A DNA stretch of 64,000 bases from Bradyrhizobium sp. dw_78 (GTDB lineage: Bacteria; Pseudomonadota; Alphaproteobacteria; Rhizobiales; Xanthobacteraceae): assembly GCF_018449525.1 (NCBI RefSeq), contig NZ_JAAVUS010000008.1, positions 1-64,000 of the forward strand, given 5' to 3'. Position numbers and translations under genes: made by a program. Below, piece by piece: positions 17,977 to 28,164 of the stretch (its first letter is position 1; each line of letters starts with the position of its first letter). A model generated the notes under the pieces. It was given only the letters and a program-made list of their open reading frames with translations, searched no databases and was not told the DNA's origin.

Positions 17977-18082
17977 TCATTCCGATTGCAGCGGAATTGG
18001 CTCTCGATTAATCGGGAAGGAGCAGCCGCGCAACTTGTTCTTGGGGATGTCTCGTGTCCGGCGATGCGAAGGGGTTCGGGCC

Positions 18083-18586
18083 GTGATCTGGGATATTCAA
18101 AACCTGTTTCGGCGGCATAATGCAGAGCTTGGGCGTTTTCTGCGCCGCCGCGGCGCATCGGCCGACACGGCGGCGGATCTGGTGCAGGAAACCTTTCTGC
18201 GCGTCTTGACGGCTGCGCCCGCGACGCCGGTGGACAATGTGCGGGCCTATATCTTCCGTACGGCCAATAATCTTTCGATCGATCTTGCGCGGCGGCAGCG
18301 CCTATTGCCTTGTGTCGACAACGCGGACGACGTGCTTGGCCAGCTCATTGACGAGGCTCCGTCCCCGGAGCGGATCGTGCTGTCGCGGCAGGAACTGGCT
18401 GTCGTTCAGGCCGCTCTGGACGCCGTTCCTGTCACCCCGCGCGAGGTCTTCCTGCGGCGCGCCGTTGACGGCCAGACTTTTGATGAAATCGGGCGGGCAC
18501 TCGGCATTCCGACCAAGACGGCTTTCAGCCAGATGGTCCGGGTGATGATGCATCTCAAGGCCGCGCTTGATCGCGCGCTCTCGTAA
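18083..18586 (+). CDS. FecI-type ECF sigma factor 1
   Basis: This 167-aa iron-starvation-type ECF sigma factor has region 2 at about residues 10-80 (AADLVQETFLRVL, YIFRTANNLSIDLARR) and region 4 at about 105-160 (VPVTPREVFLRRAVDGQTFDEIGRALGI). GTG 18083 is preferred: GAAGGGG lies upstream at good spacing, it gives the usual family length, and it puts the ICE-like box at the same distance as in the other two cassettes. TTG 18035 and ATG 18047 are alternatives. It is followed by its anti-sigma gene and the matching transducer, so it should direct RNA polymerase to the receptor promoter when the ligand binds. Confidence 0.9.
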   Translation: MIWDIQNLFRRHNAELGRFLRRRGASADTAADLVQETFLRVLTAAPATPVDNVRAYIFRTANNLSIDLARRQRLLPCVDNADDVLGQLIDEAPSPERIVLSRQELAVVQAALDAVPVTPREVFLRRAVDGQTFDEIGRALGIPTKTAFSQMVRVMMHLKAALDRALS

Positions 18587-18682
18587 TTTCACCATCAGAA
18601 ATCTCGCACTTTGAATCGTCTCTAGATAAGAGGGAGACGGAAGACGGCTGCTTTCCGTCGCCGACAGCAGGAGCGCGCCTTC

Positions 18683-19642
18683 ATGGGTCCGAATTCGGAT
18701 TGGACCGGCAATCAAGACCTTGATGATCTCGATCCGATCGCGCGCGAGGCCGTGGCCTGGTTCGCGCTTATGCATGCCGATCAGGTGGCGAATGCCGATC
18801 GCGCCTCGTTTCGGGCCTGGATGCGCCGGGATCCGAGCCATCGTGCCGCCTATGAAGAGGTCGAGCGTTTATGGGCAGGCGTGACCGATCTGCCAGTCGC
18901 CAAGGCTCGCCGCCGCAAATCGGGTGCGCAGATGACGCGCCGGACGCTCGGCAAGGCCGTGGTCGCGCTTGCCGTCGGCGGCGGTGCGTGGGCGATCTCA
19001 CGGCAGTTTCCCTTGGCCGATTACCGCACTGCGACGGGCGAGCGCCGCCTCATTACCTTGCCCGACAGGTCTACCGTCGACCTGTCGGCGGCCAGCGCGT
19101 TCTCGCTTGATTTTCGTCCGGATCTGCGACTGGTCACGCTGCTGGCGGGCGAGGCGTTCTTTTCCGCAGAGCCGGATCGAACTCGGCCGTTCGTGGTGCA
19201 GGCGGGGACGGGACGGACCATGGCGATGGGGACCGAGTTCAATATCGATTATGTCTCAGACGACGACGTGCGCGTCACGGTTGCCGAGCACGCCGTCGAC
19301 GTCCGTCTCGGGGCCGAGGATGTCCGGATCGAAGCCGGAACGCAGGTGGCTTACGGCCGCAACAGCATCGGCGCTCCAGCCGCAATCGATCCGGCCACGG
19401 AACTGGCATGGCGGGAGGGACGGCTGGTTTTCGTGTCCGCCCCATTCGCGCGCGTGGTTGCGGCGCTGAACCGTTGGCGGCGCGGCAGGTTGATCGTGAT
19501 GAGTCCGGCGCTCGAGGCGCGGCCGGTCACGCTGATCGTGGACCTTCAGAAATCCGGCGACATTCTCTCCACGCTCGAAACCGCCCTTCCGATCAGGCTG
19601 GTGCAGCTCACGCCCTATCTGACGCTCGTTTTCGCGGTTTGA
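18683..19642 (+). CDS. FecR-type anti-sigma factor 1
   Basis: The 319-aa sensor has an N-terminal cytoplasmic anti-sigma domain (DUF4880-like: AVAWFALMHADQVANADRASFRAWMRRDPSHRAAYEEVERLW, given here as a region, about residues 15-65). One transmembrane helix follows near 97-110 (VVALAVGGGAWAI), then the periplasmic FecR domain (TATGERRLITLPDRSTVDL, LLAGEAFF, VMAMGTEF-like GTEFNI) and a C-terminal STN-contact region. It should hold sigma factor 1 until the transducer signals ligand binding. AGGAG lies 10 bases before the ATG. Confidence 0.9.
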   Translation: MGPNSDWTGNQDLDDLDPIAREAVAWFALMHADQVANADRASFRAWMRRDPSHRAAYEEVERLWAGVTDLPVAKARRRKSGAQMTRRTLGKAVVALAVGGGAWAISRQFPLADYRTATGERRLITLPDRSTVDLSAASAFSLDFRPDLRLVTLLAGEAFFSAEPDRTRPFVVQAGTGRTMAMGTEFNIDYVSDDDVRVTVAEHAVDVRLGAEDVRIEAGTQVAYGRNSIGAPAAIDPATELAWREGRLVFVSAPFARVVAALNRWRRGRLIVMSPALEARPVTLIVDLQKSGDILSTLETALPIRLVQLTPYLTLVFAV

Positions 19643-19701
19643 TCGATTCCAAAAAGAAAAGCCATTACGCCATCAGAAAGCGCGCGATGTCCTTCGTCTG
19701 A

Positions 19702-22248
19702 GTGGATGAAGTTCGGACCATAAGGGCCGGCTTGGTCACGGGGCGGGGTATTGGGATGATACGGCGGAATCTGTTGTTGCTTGGTGCCGGAAAGTGGCGG
19801 GTGCATGCGATCCTGCTGGGATCGACCGCGTTTGCGGGTCTCTTGATGTCGATGCCACCGGCCTTCGCGCAGCAAGCAGGGCCGTCGGCAAGTCCGCCGA
19901 CGGCATCTGCAAGGCGCTCAGAACGGCAAATCATGTTTGCAGTTCCGCCCCAGGCGCTCTCGACCGCAATCGTATCGTTCTCGCGAGCGGCGAATATCGA
20001 CCTGGTCTTTGACGGCGCCATTCCTGCCGGGATTCGGACGCAAGGCGTATCGGGCGCCTTCGCGTTGCGCGATGGCTTGAACAGATTGCTCGCCGGTACA
20101 GGATTTTCCGCACAGGTTGCAGGTGGACGCACGGTTCGGCTGATCAACGCAAATGCTGCGAATGTCGGCGGCCCCGGCGCGGTGCCTGCGGGAGCCATCC
20201 CGCTCGATACGATCGATGTGCAGGGCAACAGTGCCCAATCGCCTTTTGGCCCTGGTGTCGGCTATGTCGCGACAAGAAGCGTGACGGCCACAAAAACTGA
20301 CACTCCAATTGTTGAGACGCCCCAATCAATCTCGGTGACCACGCGACAACAAATGGACGACCAGCAGCCGCTTAATGTCGGACAAGCCGTCTCGTATTAC
20401 AACGCAGGGGTTGTCGGCGAAGATAACTCGGATTCAAAACAATCCGATCAAATCGTAACCCGTGGCTTTACTTCCACCAACTATGTCGACGGTCTTGCCA
20501 CTCCCGTCGGAACGTTCGTGCAGCCAGCCTACGATCCATACATGCTTGAGCGTGCCGAAGTCCTGAAAGGGGCAACAGCCGCCGTATACGGCCAAAGCTA
20601 TCCGGGTGGCATTCTTGCGCTAACTACGAAGCGGCCGACCGACGATCCGTTTCATGAGGTGTTTGTTCAAGGGGGAAGCTACGGGCGGATTGAGAGCGGT
20701 TTCGATACGGGCGGCCCGCTCGACGCAGACAAGCATTGGCTCTATCGGGTTACGGGCGTTGGCTTCGATAGCGGCACCCAGGTCGACCACACCAATCTCA
20801 GCCGTCTTTCTATCGCTCCGGTCATCACTTATAAGCCGGACGATTCGACAACTCTCACGGTTTTCGCAAACTATCGATATGATCCAAATGTCGGATTCTG
20901 GAACAAGCGTCCGTTTGCGGGGTCGTTTGTGCCGAACGCTGCCGGTTATAGAATCCCGGATAATTTCTTCACCGGCGACCTGGGCTTTAATAAACTGGAG
21001 AGCAAGCAAGCCTCCATTGGCTATTCGTTTGAGCACAAGTTCGACAACGGCTGGACGGTTCGCCAGAACCTCCGATATATGCACACAAGCTGGTTGTTCG
21101 ACAGCGTTCAGGATGACTCCATCACCGGTACAACGATCGTCCGAGACAAATTCCAGGATATAAACAGCTACGATAGTTTTCAGGTCGATAACCAGGATGA
21201 GAAATCTTTTGATACCGGCAGCCTGCATCACAAGGTTCTATTCGGGCTAGACTATCAGCACGTCGACTTCGCCGACAAAGAAACGGACGCTGATGCGCCG
21301 TCGCTCGATTTGCTCAACCCAAATTATTATCAACCTCTCCCCGCATATACGTCGGCCGACACCTATATCGATACCCGCCAGAAGCTTGACGATCTTGGTA
21401 TCTACGCGCGCGATCAAATCGCTCTCGGCGGTTGGCGAGCATCGCTCGGCGTCCGTGAAGATTGGGCCAGTTCTTCAACGACAAATCTTCTCAACAATGA
21501 CGCCCTTCAAACACAGTCGAACGCTGCCACGACGTGGAATGCGGGCCTCCTATATCTCTTTGACAACGGCATTGCTCCATACGTGAGTTATTCCACATCG
21601 TTTTTACCGACCATCGGGACTGACGCAAGCGACACGGCGTTCAAGCCAACAACGGGGCAGCAGTACGAGGCCGGAATAAAATACCAGCCCACGTTTATGA
21701 ACGCGCTCTTCACAGCGGCCGTGTTTGACCTCGCCCAACAGAATGTTCTGACGCAAGATCCGAATAACAATAACAATCAAATTCAGACAGGCGAGATACG
21801 TTCTCGGGGCTTCGAGCTCAGCGCGAGAGCGGGTCTTACTGAACATGTCGATCTAATCGCGTCATATGCTTACATTGACGCGAAGACGACAAAATCCAAC
21901 AACGGGGATGTTGGCTTCCGGCCTGCCGCGATACCCGAAAACAGCGCGAATCTCTGGGCAACATACAAGTTCACAGATGGTATGCTGGCCGGTTTAAAGC
22001 TCGGCGGAGGTGCTCGTTACTTGGGTAACACGGAAAATACGGCGAACACTTATACCATGCCTGCTGTTACCGTGTTCGACGCGATGGCGAGCTATGATTT
22101 TGGCGCGAAGAACCCGTCACTTAAGGGATTGTCCTTGGCCCTCAACGTAACAAATCTGTTCGACCGTCAATATATAAGCTTCTGCACAAATGGTTGCTAT
22201 TACGGACTGCGCCGCAACGTTCTCGCGACCTTGAAATATCGCTGGTGA
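19702..22248 (+). CDS. TonB-dependent siderophore receptor/transducer 1
   Basis: The 848-aa outer-membrane receptor has a signal peptide ending near PPAFAQQ and an STN (secretin/TonB short N-terminal) domain at about 75-155 that contacts FecR. A putative TonB box LDTIDVQG precedes the plug (about 180-300) and the 22-strand barrel, which ends with the typical final Arg-Trp. A Cys pair near the C-terminus (FCTNGCYYG) is typical of hydroxamate-siderophore receptors. ATG 19756 gives a more conventional signal peptide and may be the true start. STN domain, FecR and FecI together define a cell-surface signalling cassette. The ligand is probably a ferric siderophore made by another organism. Confidence 0.92.
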   Translation: MDEVRTIRAGLVTGRGIGMIRRNLLLLGAGKWRVHAILLGSTAFAGLLMSMPPAFAQQAGPSASPPTASARRSERQIMFAVPPQALSTAIVSFSRAANIDLVFDGAIPAGIRTQGVSGAFALRDGLNRLLAGTGFSAQVAGGRTVRLINANAANVGGPGAVPAGAIPLDTIDVQGNSAQSPFGPGVGYVATRSVTATKTDTPIVETPQSISVTTRQQMDDQQPLNVGQAVSYYNAGVVGEDNSDSKQSDQIVTRGFTSTNYVDGLATPVGTFVQPAYDPYMLERAEVLKGATAAVYGQSYPGGILALTTKRPTDDPFHEVFVQGGSYGRIESGFDTGGPLDADKHWLYRVTGVGFDSGTQVDHTNLSRLSIAPVITYKPDDSTTLTVFANYRYDPNVGFWNKRPFAGSFVPNAAGYRIPDNFFTGDLGFNKLESKQASIGYSFEHKFDNGWTVRQNLRYMHTSWLFDSVQDDSITGTTIVRDKFQDINSYDSFQVDNQDEKSFDTGSLHHKVLFGLDYQHVDFADKETDADAPSLDLLNPNYYQPLPAYTSADTYIDTRQKLDDLGIYARDQIALGGWRASLGVREDWASSSTTNLLNNDALQTQSNAATTWNAGLLYLFDNGIAPYVSYSTSFLPTIGTDASDTAFKPTTGQQYEAGIKYQPTFMNALFTAAVFDLAQQNVLTQDPNNNNNQIQTGEIRSRGFELSARAGLTEHVDLIASYAYIDAKTTKSNNGDVGFRPAAIPENSANLWATYKFTDGMLAGLKLGGGARYLGNTENTANTYTMPAVTVFDAMASYDFGAKNPSLKGLSLALNVTNLFDRQYISFCTNGCYYGLRRNVLATLKYRW

Positions 22249-22781
22249 GTGAAGGAGCCGCTGATCTGGAATTATAACCACGATGGCGTCTATACTTGTG
22301 ACGAATGGAAAAGATGCGCCGATCAATTGTTCCCGTTGGTTCGGGCCGAGGTTCTAGCTGCCGCCTGACGAGCAGTGGGAGCGCTACCGTCGGCGTTTCT
22401 GCACCCCAATTCAACGCGCTACGGTATCTCTCATGGCGCGCCGCGAACCTGTCTTCTCCCGACGACATTCGATTCCTGAAATAGCAATCAAGGCTTTAAC
22501 GAAGCTGCGGCGGTGCGGATCTGCGGGCCGCCGTAACAGGTCACGGACGACACGGCGTCCGATGTCTTCGAGAGCTTCTAATCCCGGTTCGGCCCGGACG
22601 CCTTGAGCGTCACTTCGCTAAGCCGTAGAGGTTGCTTGGGACGTCCGGTTATGGCGTCTTGATGACGGACGGAGCAGGAAATGCTCGACATCGCGTTGTT
22701 GCGATCGGCGTTCAAGGCCGTCGCAACGCTGCAACCGATCGATACGCTTCTGACCATGCAGGCTGAGCGGCCGGGCTTGAG
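22249..22781. other. 533-bp interval, possibly a decayed gene
   Basis: No complete gene is supported. A 36-codon frame (22681-22791) overlaps the start of the tonB-like gene and may be a leader or chance ORF. Other short frames end quickly. I see no ICE-like palindrome and no recognisable insertion sequence. Confidence 0.35.
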
Positions 22782-23633
22782 GTGGATGTGAACAGGTTGG
22801 CTCCGGCAGTTCGGCAACAGCGGCGGTCCGGCTTTGGCGTTCTCGGACAATGCGTTGCGCCCGGTCTTGCATTAGCCGGCCATATCAGTGTGGCGCTCGC
22901 CATGATGCCGATATGGGCGGCCAGGCCAATGGTTTCCACGGGCAGCCCGCCGCAGGCGATCTTCGCGGATCTTGTACCGTCGTCCTCTGTTCCGGAAAGC
23001 CTGTCCGATCCGCAACCCGACGCCGCTACGATCGACAATGTGCGAGCAGCAGACGATGCCGCAACCACGCCCTCGAATGCGGCTGCGGAAAATCCCGTCG
23101 CGTCACCGCTGGCGGCAATTGCGCCGAGCCCGATCGGCCAGGACGCGGCGCCCAAAAATTTGCAAGTCAAACCGGCGCAATTGCCGAAACCGGCGCGGAA
23201 CAATAAGGCGTCTAATCGCCCTGTTCGCATCGATGTCCGCTCTGACGCATCGGTTAATGGTCTGGTGCGGGGCGACAATGGCATGGATAGCCCGACGGTC
23301 GAGCCGGCGCGGCAGACGTTCGGATATACGGCATCGGTCACGGATCTTCCGTCGGCGTGGAAGAGCAGGCTTCTCGCCCATCTCGAACGTTTCAAGCTCT
23401 ATCCCGAAACCGCCAAAGGCCGGCACGAGGACGGCGTCTGTCTGCTCAGCTTCACGCTCGATCGAGACGGCCGCGTGCTTGATTTCTTCGTCGTCCACAG
23501 TTCCGGATCAAATGAACTGGATGCGGCGGCCCAGGCAATGATCGAGCGCGCTTCGCCATTGCCAGCCATTCCGGAGGACATTCCGGGCCAGACGGCACAG
23601 CTTGTCGTTCCGGTCCGATTTACCGTGAGATAA
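22782..23633 (+). CDS. TonB-family energy transducer 1
   Basis: This 283-aa protein starts at GTG 22782. It has an N-terminal membrane anchor (GLALAGHISVALAMMPIWAA, about residues 28-47), an Ala/Pro-rich periplasmic linker and a C-terminal TonB domain (about 200-283: WKSRLLAHLERFKLYPETAK, SFTLDRDGRVLDFFVVHSSG). It is expected to carry proton-motive-force energy from ExbB/ExbD to the receptors encoded nearby. No exbB/exbD lie beside it; the only pair in the window is at 34559-36167. Its position between two receptor cassettes suggests it serves one or both. Confidence 0.88.
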   Translation: MDVNRLAPAVRQQRRSGFGVLGQCVAPGLALAGHISVALAMMPIWAARPMVSTGSPPQAIFADLVPSSSVPESLSDPQPDAATIDNVRAADDAATTPSNAAAENPVASPLAAIAPSPIGQDAAPKNLQVKPAQLPKPARNNKASNRPVRIDVRSDASVNGLVRGDNGMDSPTVEPARQTFGYTASVTDLPSAWKSRLLAHLERFKLYPETAKGRHEDGVCLLSFTLDRDGRVLDFFVVHSSGSNELDAAAQAMIERASPLPAIPEDIPGQTAQLVVPVRFTVR

Positions 23634-23703
23634 TACACGGGCTGCGCTTGCGCGGCCGTCGCGGCAAGCAATGGCAAGCGCTTGCGGCTTATTCGCGAAG
23701 AAA

Positions 23704-23720
23704 TTTAGAAACAATATAAA
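23704..23720. promoter_or_regulatory. ICE-like (Irr) box before sigma factor 2
   Basis: TTTAGA-AACAA-TATAAA matches the arms TTTAGA/TCTAAA at 11 of 12 positions and ends 108 bp before the ATG of sigma factor 2. Confidence 0.5.
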
Positions 23721-23828
23721 CTATCGGATTTGCGGATTAATGGCCGATCGTCTACCGCTTGATCGAGCGGGATCATGTGAAGATCTCACGGACGCGCCGA
23801 TCTTCGTATGACTTCTTGAGCAACTCGC

Positions 23829-24338
23829 ATGAATGCCCGGGCGATTGATCTAGCAGGCCTATATGTGTCGGAGCAGAGCAAGCTTCGACGCCTGATCAAT
23901 CGTATCGTCGGCAACCGGACGACGACCGAGGATCTGATCCAGGACACGTTCGTCAATTTGATGGGGCCCTCGGCCAAGGTTATCATCAACGACGAAAAAG
24001 CCTATCTCGCCCGTGTCGCCCGTAACCTGGCGATCGATCACCGCCGCAAGCAGCGACCGTTGGTCAGCCTGGAAGATGCGGAATTGTTTGCGCTCGCCGA
24101 TTCCACGCCGTCGGCGGAAACGGTGGTCGCGGACCGGCAGGCTTTGCTGCTAACTTTCGAGATATTGGCTTCGCTTCCCGAGCGGACACGCAAGGCGTTC
24201 GAGATGCATCGCCTTGGCGAGCACACCTTGGCGGAAATCGCCCGAACGTTGGGCATGTCGAACGCCCACGCCGGCCGGCTGGTCCTGGAGGGCTATCGCG
24301 CCGTTCGCGACCGTCTGCGCGCCCAAGGTATCGAATAA
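23829..24338 (+). CDS. FecI-type ECF sigma factor 2
   Basis: This 169-aa ECF sigma factor has region 2 (TTEDLIQDTFVNLM, AYLARVARNLAIDHRRK) and region 4 (LPERTRKAFEMHRLGEHTLAEIARTLGMSNAHAG). Its N-terminus (DLAGLY.SE...LRRL) closely resembles that of sigma factor 3, so the two are probably paralogues; sigma factor 1 is more distant. The start is the ATG at 23829. It is 195 bp downstream of the tonB-like gene and is followed by its own anti-sigma gene and transducer. Confidence 0.92.
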   Translation: MNARAIDLAGLYVSEQSKLRRLINRIVGNRTTTEDLIQDTFVNLMGPSAKVIINDEKAYLARVARNLAIDHRRKQRPLVSLEDAELFALADSTPSAETVVADRQALLLTFEILASLPERTRKAFEMHRLGEHTLAEIARTLGMSNAHAGRLVLEGYRAVRDRLRAQGIE

Positions 24339-24439
24339 TCTTCGCTCGACGCGAGAAATTACCGAACCTATACCGTCTACGATGACGTGAGTCCCGCCTG
24401 ACTTGCAGCAATGTTCCTATACTGGATCGATATCCCGCC

Positions 24440-25396
24440 ATGGCGGCGCCGGCCGAGAGCGAAGACATCTGGAACGAAGCCATGGCGCTGCTGCTGAACT
24501 GGCAGTCCGCGCCGGACAGTGAAGCAATGCGCGAGACGGTACGTCGTTTTTGCGCGCAAAGCGCCGAGCATCGCGCTGCCTGGGACGAGGCGAGGCGGGT
24601 CTATCGGCTCACCGGTGACGCGGTCGGCGCCAAAAAGCGGGCCGGCAGCGCGCGGAAAAATCGCGCGACCAGCCGGCGGGATGTGTTGACGGGATTGGGC
24701 GTTGTCCTGGCTGGATCGGCCATTCTGAAGGGGCCCGACATCTGGCGTCGCTGGCGCTCCGACGCCGTTACCGAAATCGCAGAGATCAAGCGGCAGCAAC
24801 TTCCGGATGGAAGCTGGCTGACGCTCGGCCCGGACAGCGCGGTCGAGATTGCGTTTACGCCAGCCATCCGAAGTATCAATCTGCTCGAGGGAATGGCGCT
24901 CTGCGAGGTCGTCAAGGAGTTCGACAGGCCTTTCGAGGCGCGGGCCGGTGAGCTTCTGGCAACGGCCGTGGGCACCGTGTTCGAGATCAGGCAGAACGGT
25001 GGCCGCAGCCTCGCCGGGGTCGAGGAAGGACAAATCCGTGTTACGCTAGATGAAGAGCTCAAAAGCGACAGCGTGACGCTCGGCACCAATGAATGGATCG
25101 CGGCCGGACCTTCCTCTGGCCAGCTTCAGCGTGGTGTCCGCGGTCCTGGCCAGACGGCGGCTTGGCGCCAGAATCTTCTGGTCGCCGATCAGGAGCAGAT
25201 TCGTTCGGTGGTGGCGGAGATCGGCCGCTGGCGCCGAGGCGAGATCGTGATCCCGCAATCGAGCCTGGCTTCGGCGCCGGTGAGCGGCCTGTTCGATCTC
25301 GCCGATCCGGACGCCGCGCTGGCGGCCGTGGTCGGCCCGTATGGCGGCAGGGTCATGCATCTGTCGCCGTGGCTGACGGTTTTGACATCGCTCTAA
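24440..25396 (+). CDS. FecR-type anti-sigma factor 2
   Basis: The 318-aa protein has an N-terminal anti-sigma domain (EAMALLLNWQSAPDSEAMRE, region around residues 10-60), one membrane helix near 90-105 (LTGLGVVLAGSAIL) and a periplasmic FecR domain (IAEIKRQQLPDGSWLTLGPDS as a region, LLEGMALCEV, TAVGTVFEIRQ). It should bind sigma factor 2 and read the STN domain of receptor 2. Its stop codon lies inside a weak ICE-like sequence (25381-25397, nine of 12 arm positions) that sits 118 bp before the receptor start. Confidence 0.9.
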   Translation: MAAPAESEDIWNEAMALLLNWQSAPDSEAMRETVRRFCAQSAEHRAAWDEARRVYRLTGDAVGAKKRAGSARKNRATSRRDVLTGLGVVLAGSAILKGPDIWRRWRSDAVTEIAEIKRQQLPDGSWLTLGPDSAVEIAFTPAIRSINLLEGMALCEVVKEFDRPFEARAGELLATAVGTVFEIRQNGGRSLAGVEEGQIRVTLDEELKSDSVTLGTNEWIAAGPSSGQLQRGVRGPGQTAAWRQNLLVADQEQIRSVVAEIGRWRRGEIVIPQSSLASAPVSGLFDLADPDAALAAVVGPYGGRVMHLSPWLTVLTSL

Positions 25397-25515
25397 AAAT
25401 ATCGCGTGCAGAGGAGAAATTGACGCGGCTTTTCCGTCGAGACTAAGGAGGCTGCATGAATGCGCGAAAGCGGTGCATCGCAAGCCTGCCATGGAATTGA
25501 TTGGAGAGGCCGAAG

Positions 25516-27969
25516 ATGCGTTTTGCGGGGGCGTTGGGGCGTCGTTATCTCGGATACAAGGCGGCGCTGGCCTTGTTCGCCGCAAGCTCGGCACTGTCAG
25601 CCGGATTTGCTCAGGCGCAAGCACAAACTTCGGCGCCGACGTCGAATGCGGAGCGCGCGTTCTCCATTCTGGCCGGCCCGCTCTCGGCGGCGCTCGTGGC
25701 ATTTGGCCGTCAGGCTGGCATCCAGATCAGCTACGTTCCGTCGATCGCTTCCGGCCTGACCACGGCCGGGGTGTCCGGACTGTTGACGCCGAACGCCGCG
25801 CTCGCGCAACTTCTGGCCGGCAGCAAGCTCTCCTATCGCTTCACCGGCGCGCGCACGGTGCTGATCGAGCAGCCCGGCAGCGGCCCGGTGACGGGCGCTG
25901 CGCCGGCCGGCGCCATCCCGCTCGATACCATCGATGTGCAGGGCGGCGACGGCGACGGCACGGCGGGTTATGTCGCGACGAGGAGCGTCGCCGGAACGAA
26001 GACCAGCACGCCCCTGATCGAAACGCCGCAATCCATTTCGGTGGTGGCGCGAAAGCAGATGGACGACCAGAACGTCCAGAATGTTCCGGAGGCGTTGCGT
26101 TACACGTCGGGCGTACTCCCCGAGCAGCGCGGCGTCAGCGAGACTGGCCTCGAATATCTTTATGGCCGGGGATTTCTGATGGACACCTATCTCGACGGAT
26201 TACGGCTTCCGTCCGCAAACACCGGCTCGACCGGCTACAACGTTGTCGCGGTCGACCCTTATTTTCTGCAGAGCATTCAGGTTCTGCACGGCCCGGCATC
26301 CGTGCTCTATGGCCAGGCTTCGCCCGGAGGCGTCGTCGATCTCGTCAGCAAGCAGCCGGCGGCCGAGCCTCTGCATGAGATCTTTCTCCAGACCGGAAGC
26401 TATGGCCGGATCCAGAGCGGTTTCGACATCGGTGGCCCGGTCGACCAAAGCGGACAGTTTCTCTATCGCCTGACGGGCGAGGGGCTCAACACCGGCACGC
26501 AGGTCGATCACGTCAACAATCAGCGCGTCGCCATCGCGCCTTCGGTCACCTGGCGTCCTGATAACGACACCAAGCTGACCGTACAGGCAAATTACCAATA
26601 TGATCCGGAGGCCGGATTCTACAATTTCGTGCCGGCGGTAGGAACGGTGCTGCCGAATATCAACGGCAAGATTCCCCTAAATCTCGATCCCGGCGATTCC
26701 AGCTTAGACAGGCACAGCCGGACCCAGGAGTCCTTCGGATATCAGTTCGAGCACCGTTTCGACAATATCTTCACGGTAAGGCAAAATTTCCGCTATCTCA
26801 CCGTCGACGACAATTTAAAAAATGTATTCGGCAACGGTCTGGCGGCAAACCAGACGACGCTCAATCGGTATTCCTTCGTCAACGATGAAAATCTCAATTA
26901 CCTGACCATCGACAATCAGTTACAGGCCGATATCAGCACCTGGATGCTGCAACATACGATTCTCGTCGGCCTCGATTATGCAAGAACGACGGGAACGGAA
27001 GCCTATGGGCTGGGGGCGGCGCCAGGCCTGAACGTGTTTGCGCCGGTCTATGGCATGAACATCGCCACGCCGGCATATTCCGGAATTGAGCATATCGGGC
27101 AGGATCGGCTCGGCCTTTATGCGCAGGATCAGATCAAGATCGGCGGCCTCCGTCTTTTGATTGGCGGCCGGCAGGATTGGTACAGCGCCACCGATCACGA
27201 GCTGATATCCGACTCCACCCAGCTGCAGAACGATCATCCCTTCACCTGGCGCACCGGCGCTGTCTACGAATTCGACAACGGCATCGCCCCCTATGTCAGC
27301 TACGCGACCTCGTTCCAGCCGGATGAATCGACGACCTATACCTATGCTCTTTTGCCGCCGACGACTGCCCAGCAATATGAAGGTGGAATCAAATATCAGC
27401 CGGCCGGCTCCAGGAGTTTCGTTACCGCTGCTGTCTTCGATCTGACGGAGCAGAACGTCGCGACGACGGACCCCAACCACCAGAACTTCAGCATTGCGAC
27501 CGGCGAAATCAGGTCGCGTGGTCTCGAGTTGGAAGGTCATTCGAATCTGACCGACAACATCGAGCTGATCGGCGCCTACACCTACAACGACGCGCTCGTC
27601 ACCCAGAGCACCACGACCAATCTCGGCAAGGTTCCGACCGGCATTCCGAAGAACATGGCGTCGCTGTGGGGAACCTATCGATTCACCACGGGCGCGTTGA
27701 CAGGGCTGCAGCTCGGCGCCGGTGTCCGCTATGTCGGATCCAGCTGGGGAACGACAACGAACACGTTTGAGGTTCCCGACTACACCCTGGTCGATCTGGC
27801 CGTCCAATACGACCTCGGCACGCTCACCCCGACGCTCAAGAATTATCAGGCATCGATCAATGCGACGAACCTGTTCAACAAGGAATATGTCGCCTCCTGC
27901 GCGAGTTTGACGAATTGCAATTTCGGCCTGGGTCGAACGGTGCTGGCGAAGTTGGTATATCGGTGGTGA
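25516..27969 (+). CDS. TonB-dependent siderophore receptor/transducer 2
   Basis: This 817-aa receptor has a signal peptide ending near AGFAQAQAQ, an STN domain (FSILAGPLSAALVAFGRQAG, about residues 45-120), the TonB-box-like LDTIDVQG, plug and barrel. Like receptor 1 it ends in Arg-Trp and carries a C-terminal Cys pair (SCASLTNCNFG). The two look like diverged paralogues within the ferric-siderophore receptor family. ATG 25516 is preferred over TTG 25501 because GGAGAGGC lies at the right distance. It is followed by the PepSY membrane protein, a frequent neighbour of siderophore receptors. Confidence 0.92.
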   Translation: MRFAGALGRRYLGYKAALALFAASSALSAGFAQAQAQTSAPTSNAERAFSILAGPLSAALVAFGRQAGIQISYVPSIASGLTTAGVSGLLTPNAALAQLLAGSKLSYRFTGARTVLIEQPGSGPVTGAAPAGAIPLDTIDVQGGDGDGTAGYVATRSVAGTKTSTPLIETPQSISVVARKQMDDQNVQNVPEALRYTSGVLPEQRGVSETGLEYLYGRGFLMDTYLDGLRLPSANTGSTGYNVVAVDPYFLQSIQVLHGPASVLYGQASPGGVVDLVSKQPAAEPLHEIFLQTGSYGRIQSGFDIGGPVDQSGQFLYRLTGEGLNTGTQVDHVNNQRVAIAPSVTWRPDNDTKLTVQANYQYDPEAGFYNFVPAVGTVLPNINGKIPLNLDPGDSSLDRHSRTQESFGYQFEHRFDNIFTVRQNFRYLTVDDNLKNVFGNGLAANQTTLNRYSFVNDENLNYLTIDNQLQADISTWMLQHTILVGLDYARTTGTEAYGLGAAPGLNVFAPVYGMNIATPAYSGIEHIGQDRLGLYAQDQIKIGGLRLLIGGRQDWYSATDHELISDSTQLQNDHPFTWRTGAVYEFDNGIAPYVSYATSFQPDESTTYTYALLPPTTAQQYEGGIKYQPAGSRSFVTAAVFDLTEQNVATTDPNHQNFSIATGEIRSRGLELEGHSNLTDNIELIGAYTYNDALVTQSTTTNLGKVPTGIPKNMASLWGTYRFTTGALTGLQLGAGVRYVGSSWGTTTNTFEVPDYTLVDLAVQYDLGTLTPTLKNYQASINATNLFNKEYVASCASLTNCNFGLGRTVLAKLVYRW

Positions 27970-28164
27970 TAGGCATGGCGCGTCCAGGCGGACTTGAAAA
28001 CCGGTCGTGAGGTTGGAAGCAGGTTAAGGGGCGGATGGATGAAGTTCTTTGAAGGGTTCTAATGAATGCCGGTCCGTGCCGTGCAAAAATGAACAGAATC
28101 CTGATCGTATGTGGCGGCGTTGCGTGATAATCGCTAGTCAAACGGGCTTCGGTAAAGACATCTC

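Larger units (their letters stand above)
16730..18034. other. 1.3-kb interval without a convincing gene
   Basis: Long open frames exist on both strands (16862-17650 plus, 17112-17864 minus), but both are rich in Arg, Ser, Trp and Cys, lack domains and oppose each other. I see an intergenic repeat at 17649-17713 and an ICE-like box at 17960-17976. The rest is unexplained. It separates the catabolic island from the iron region. Confidence 0.5.

Noticed and set aside
22681..22791. 36-codon frame overlapping the first tonB-like start
   Set aside because: Could be a leader peptide, but the spacing to its ribosome-binding site is poor and no conservation can be seen.
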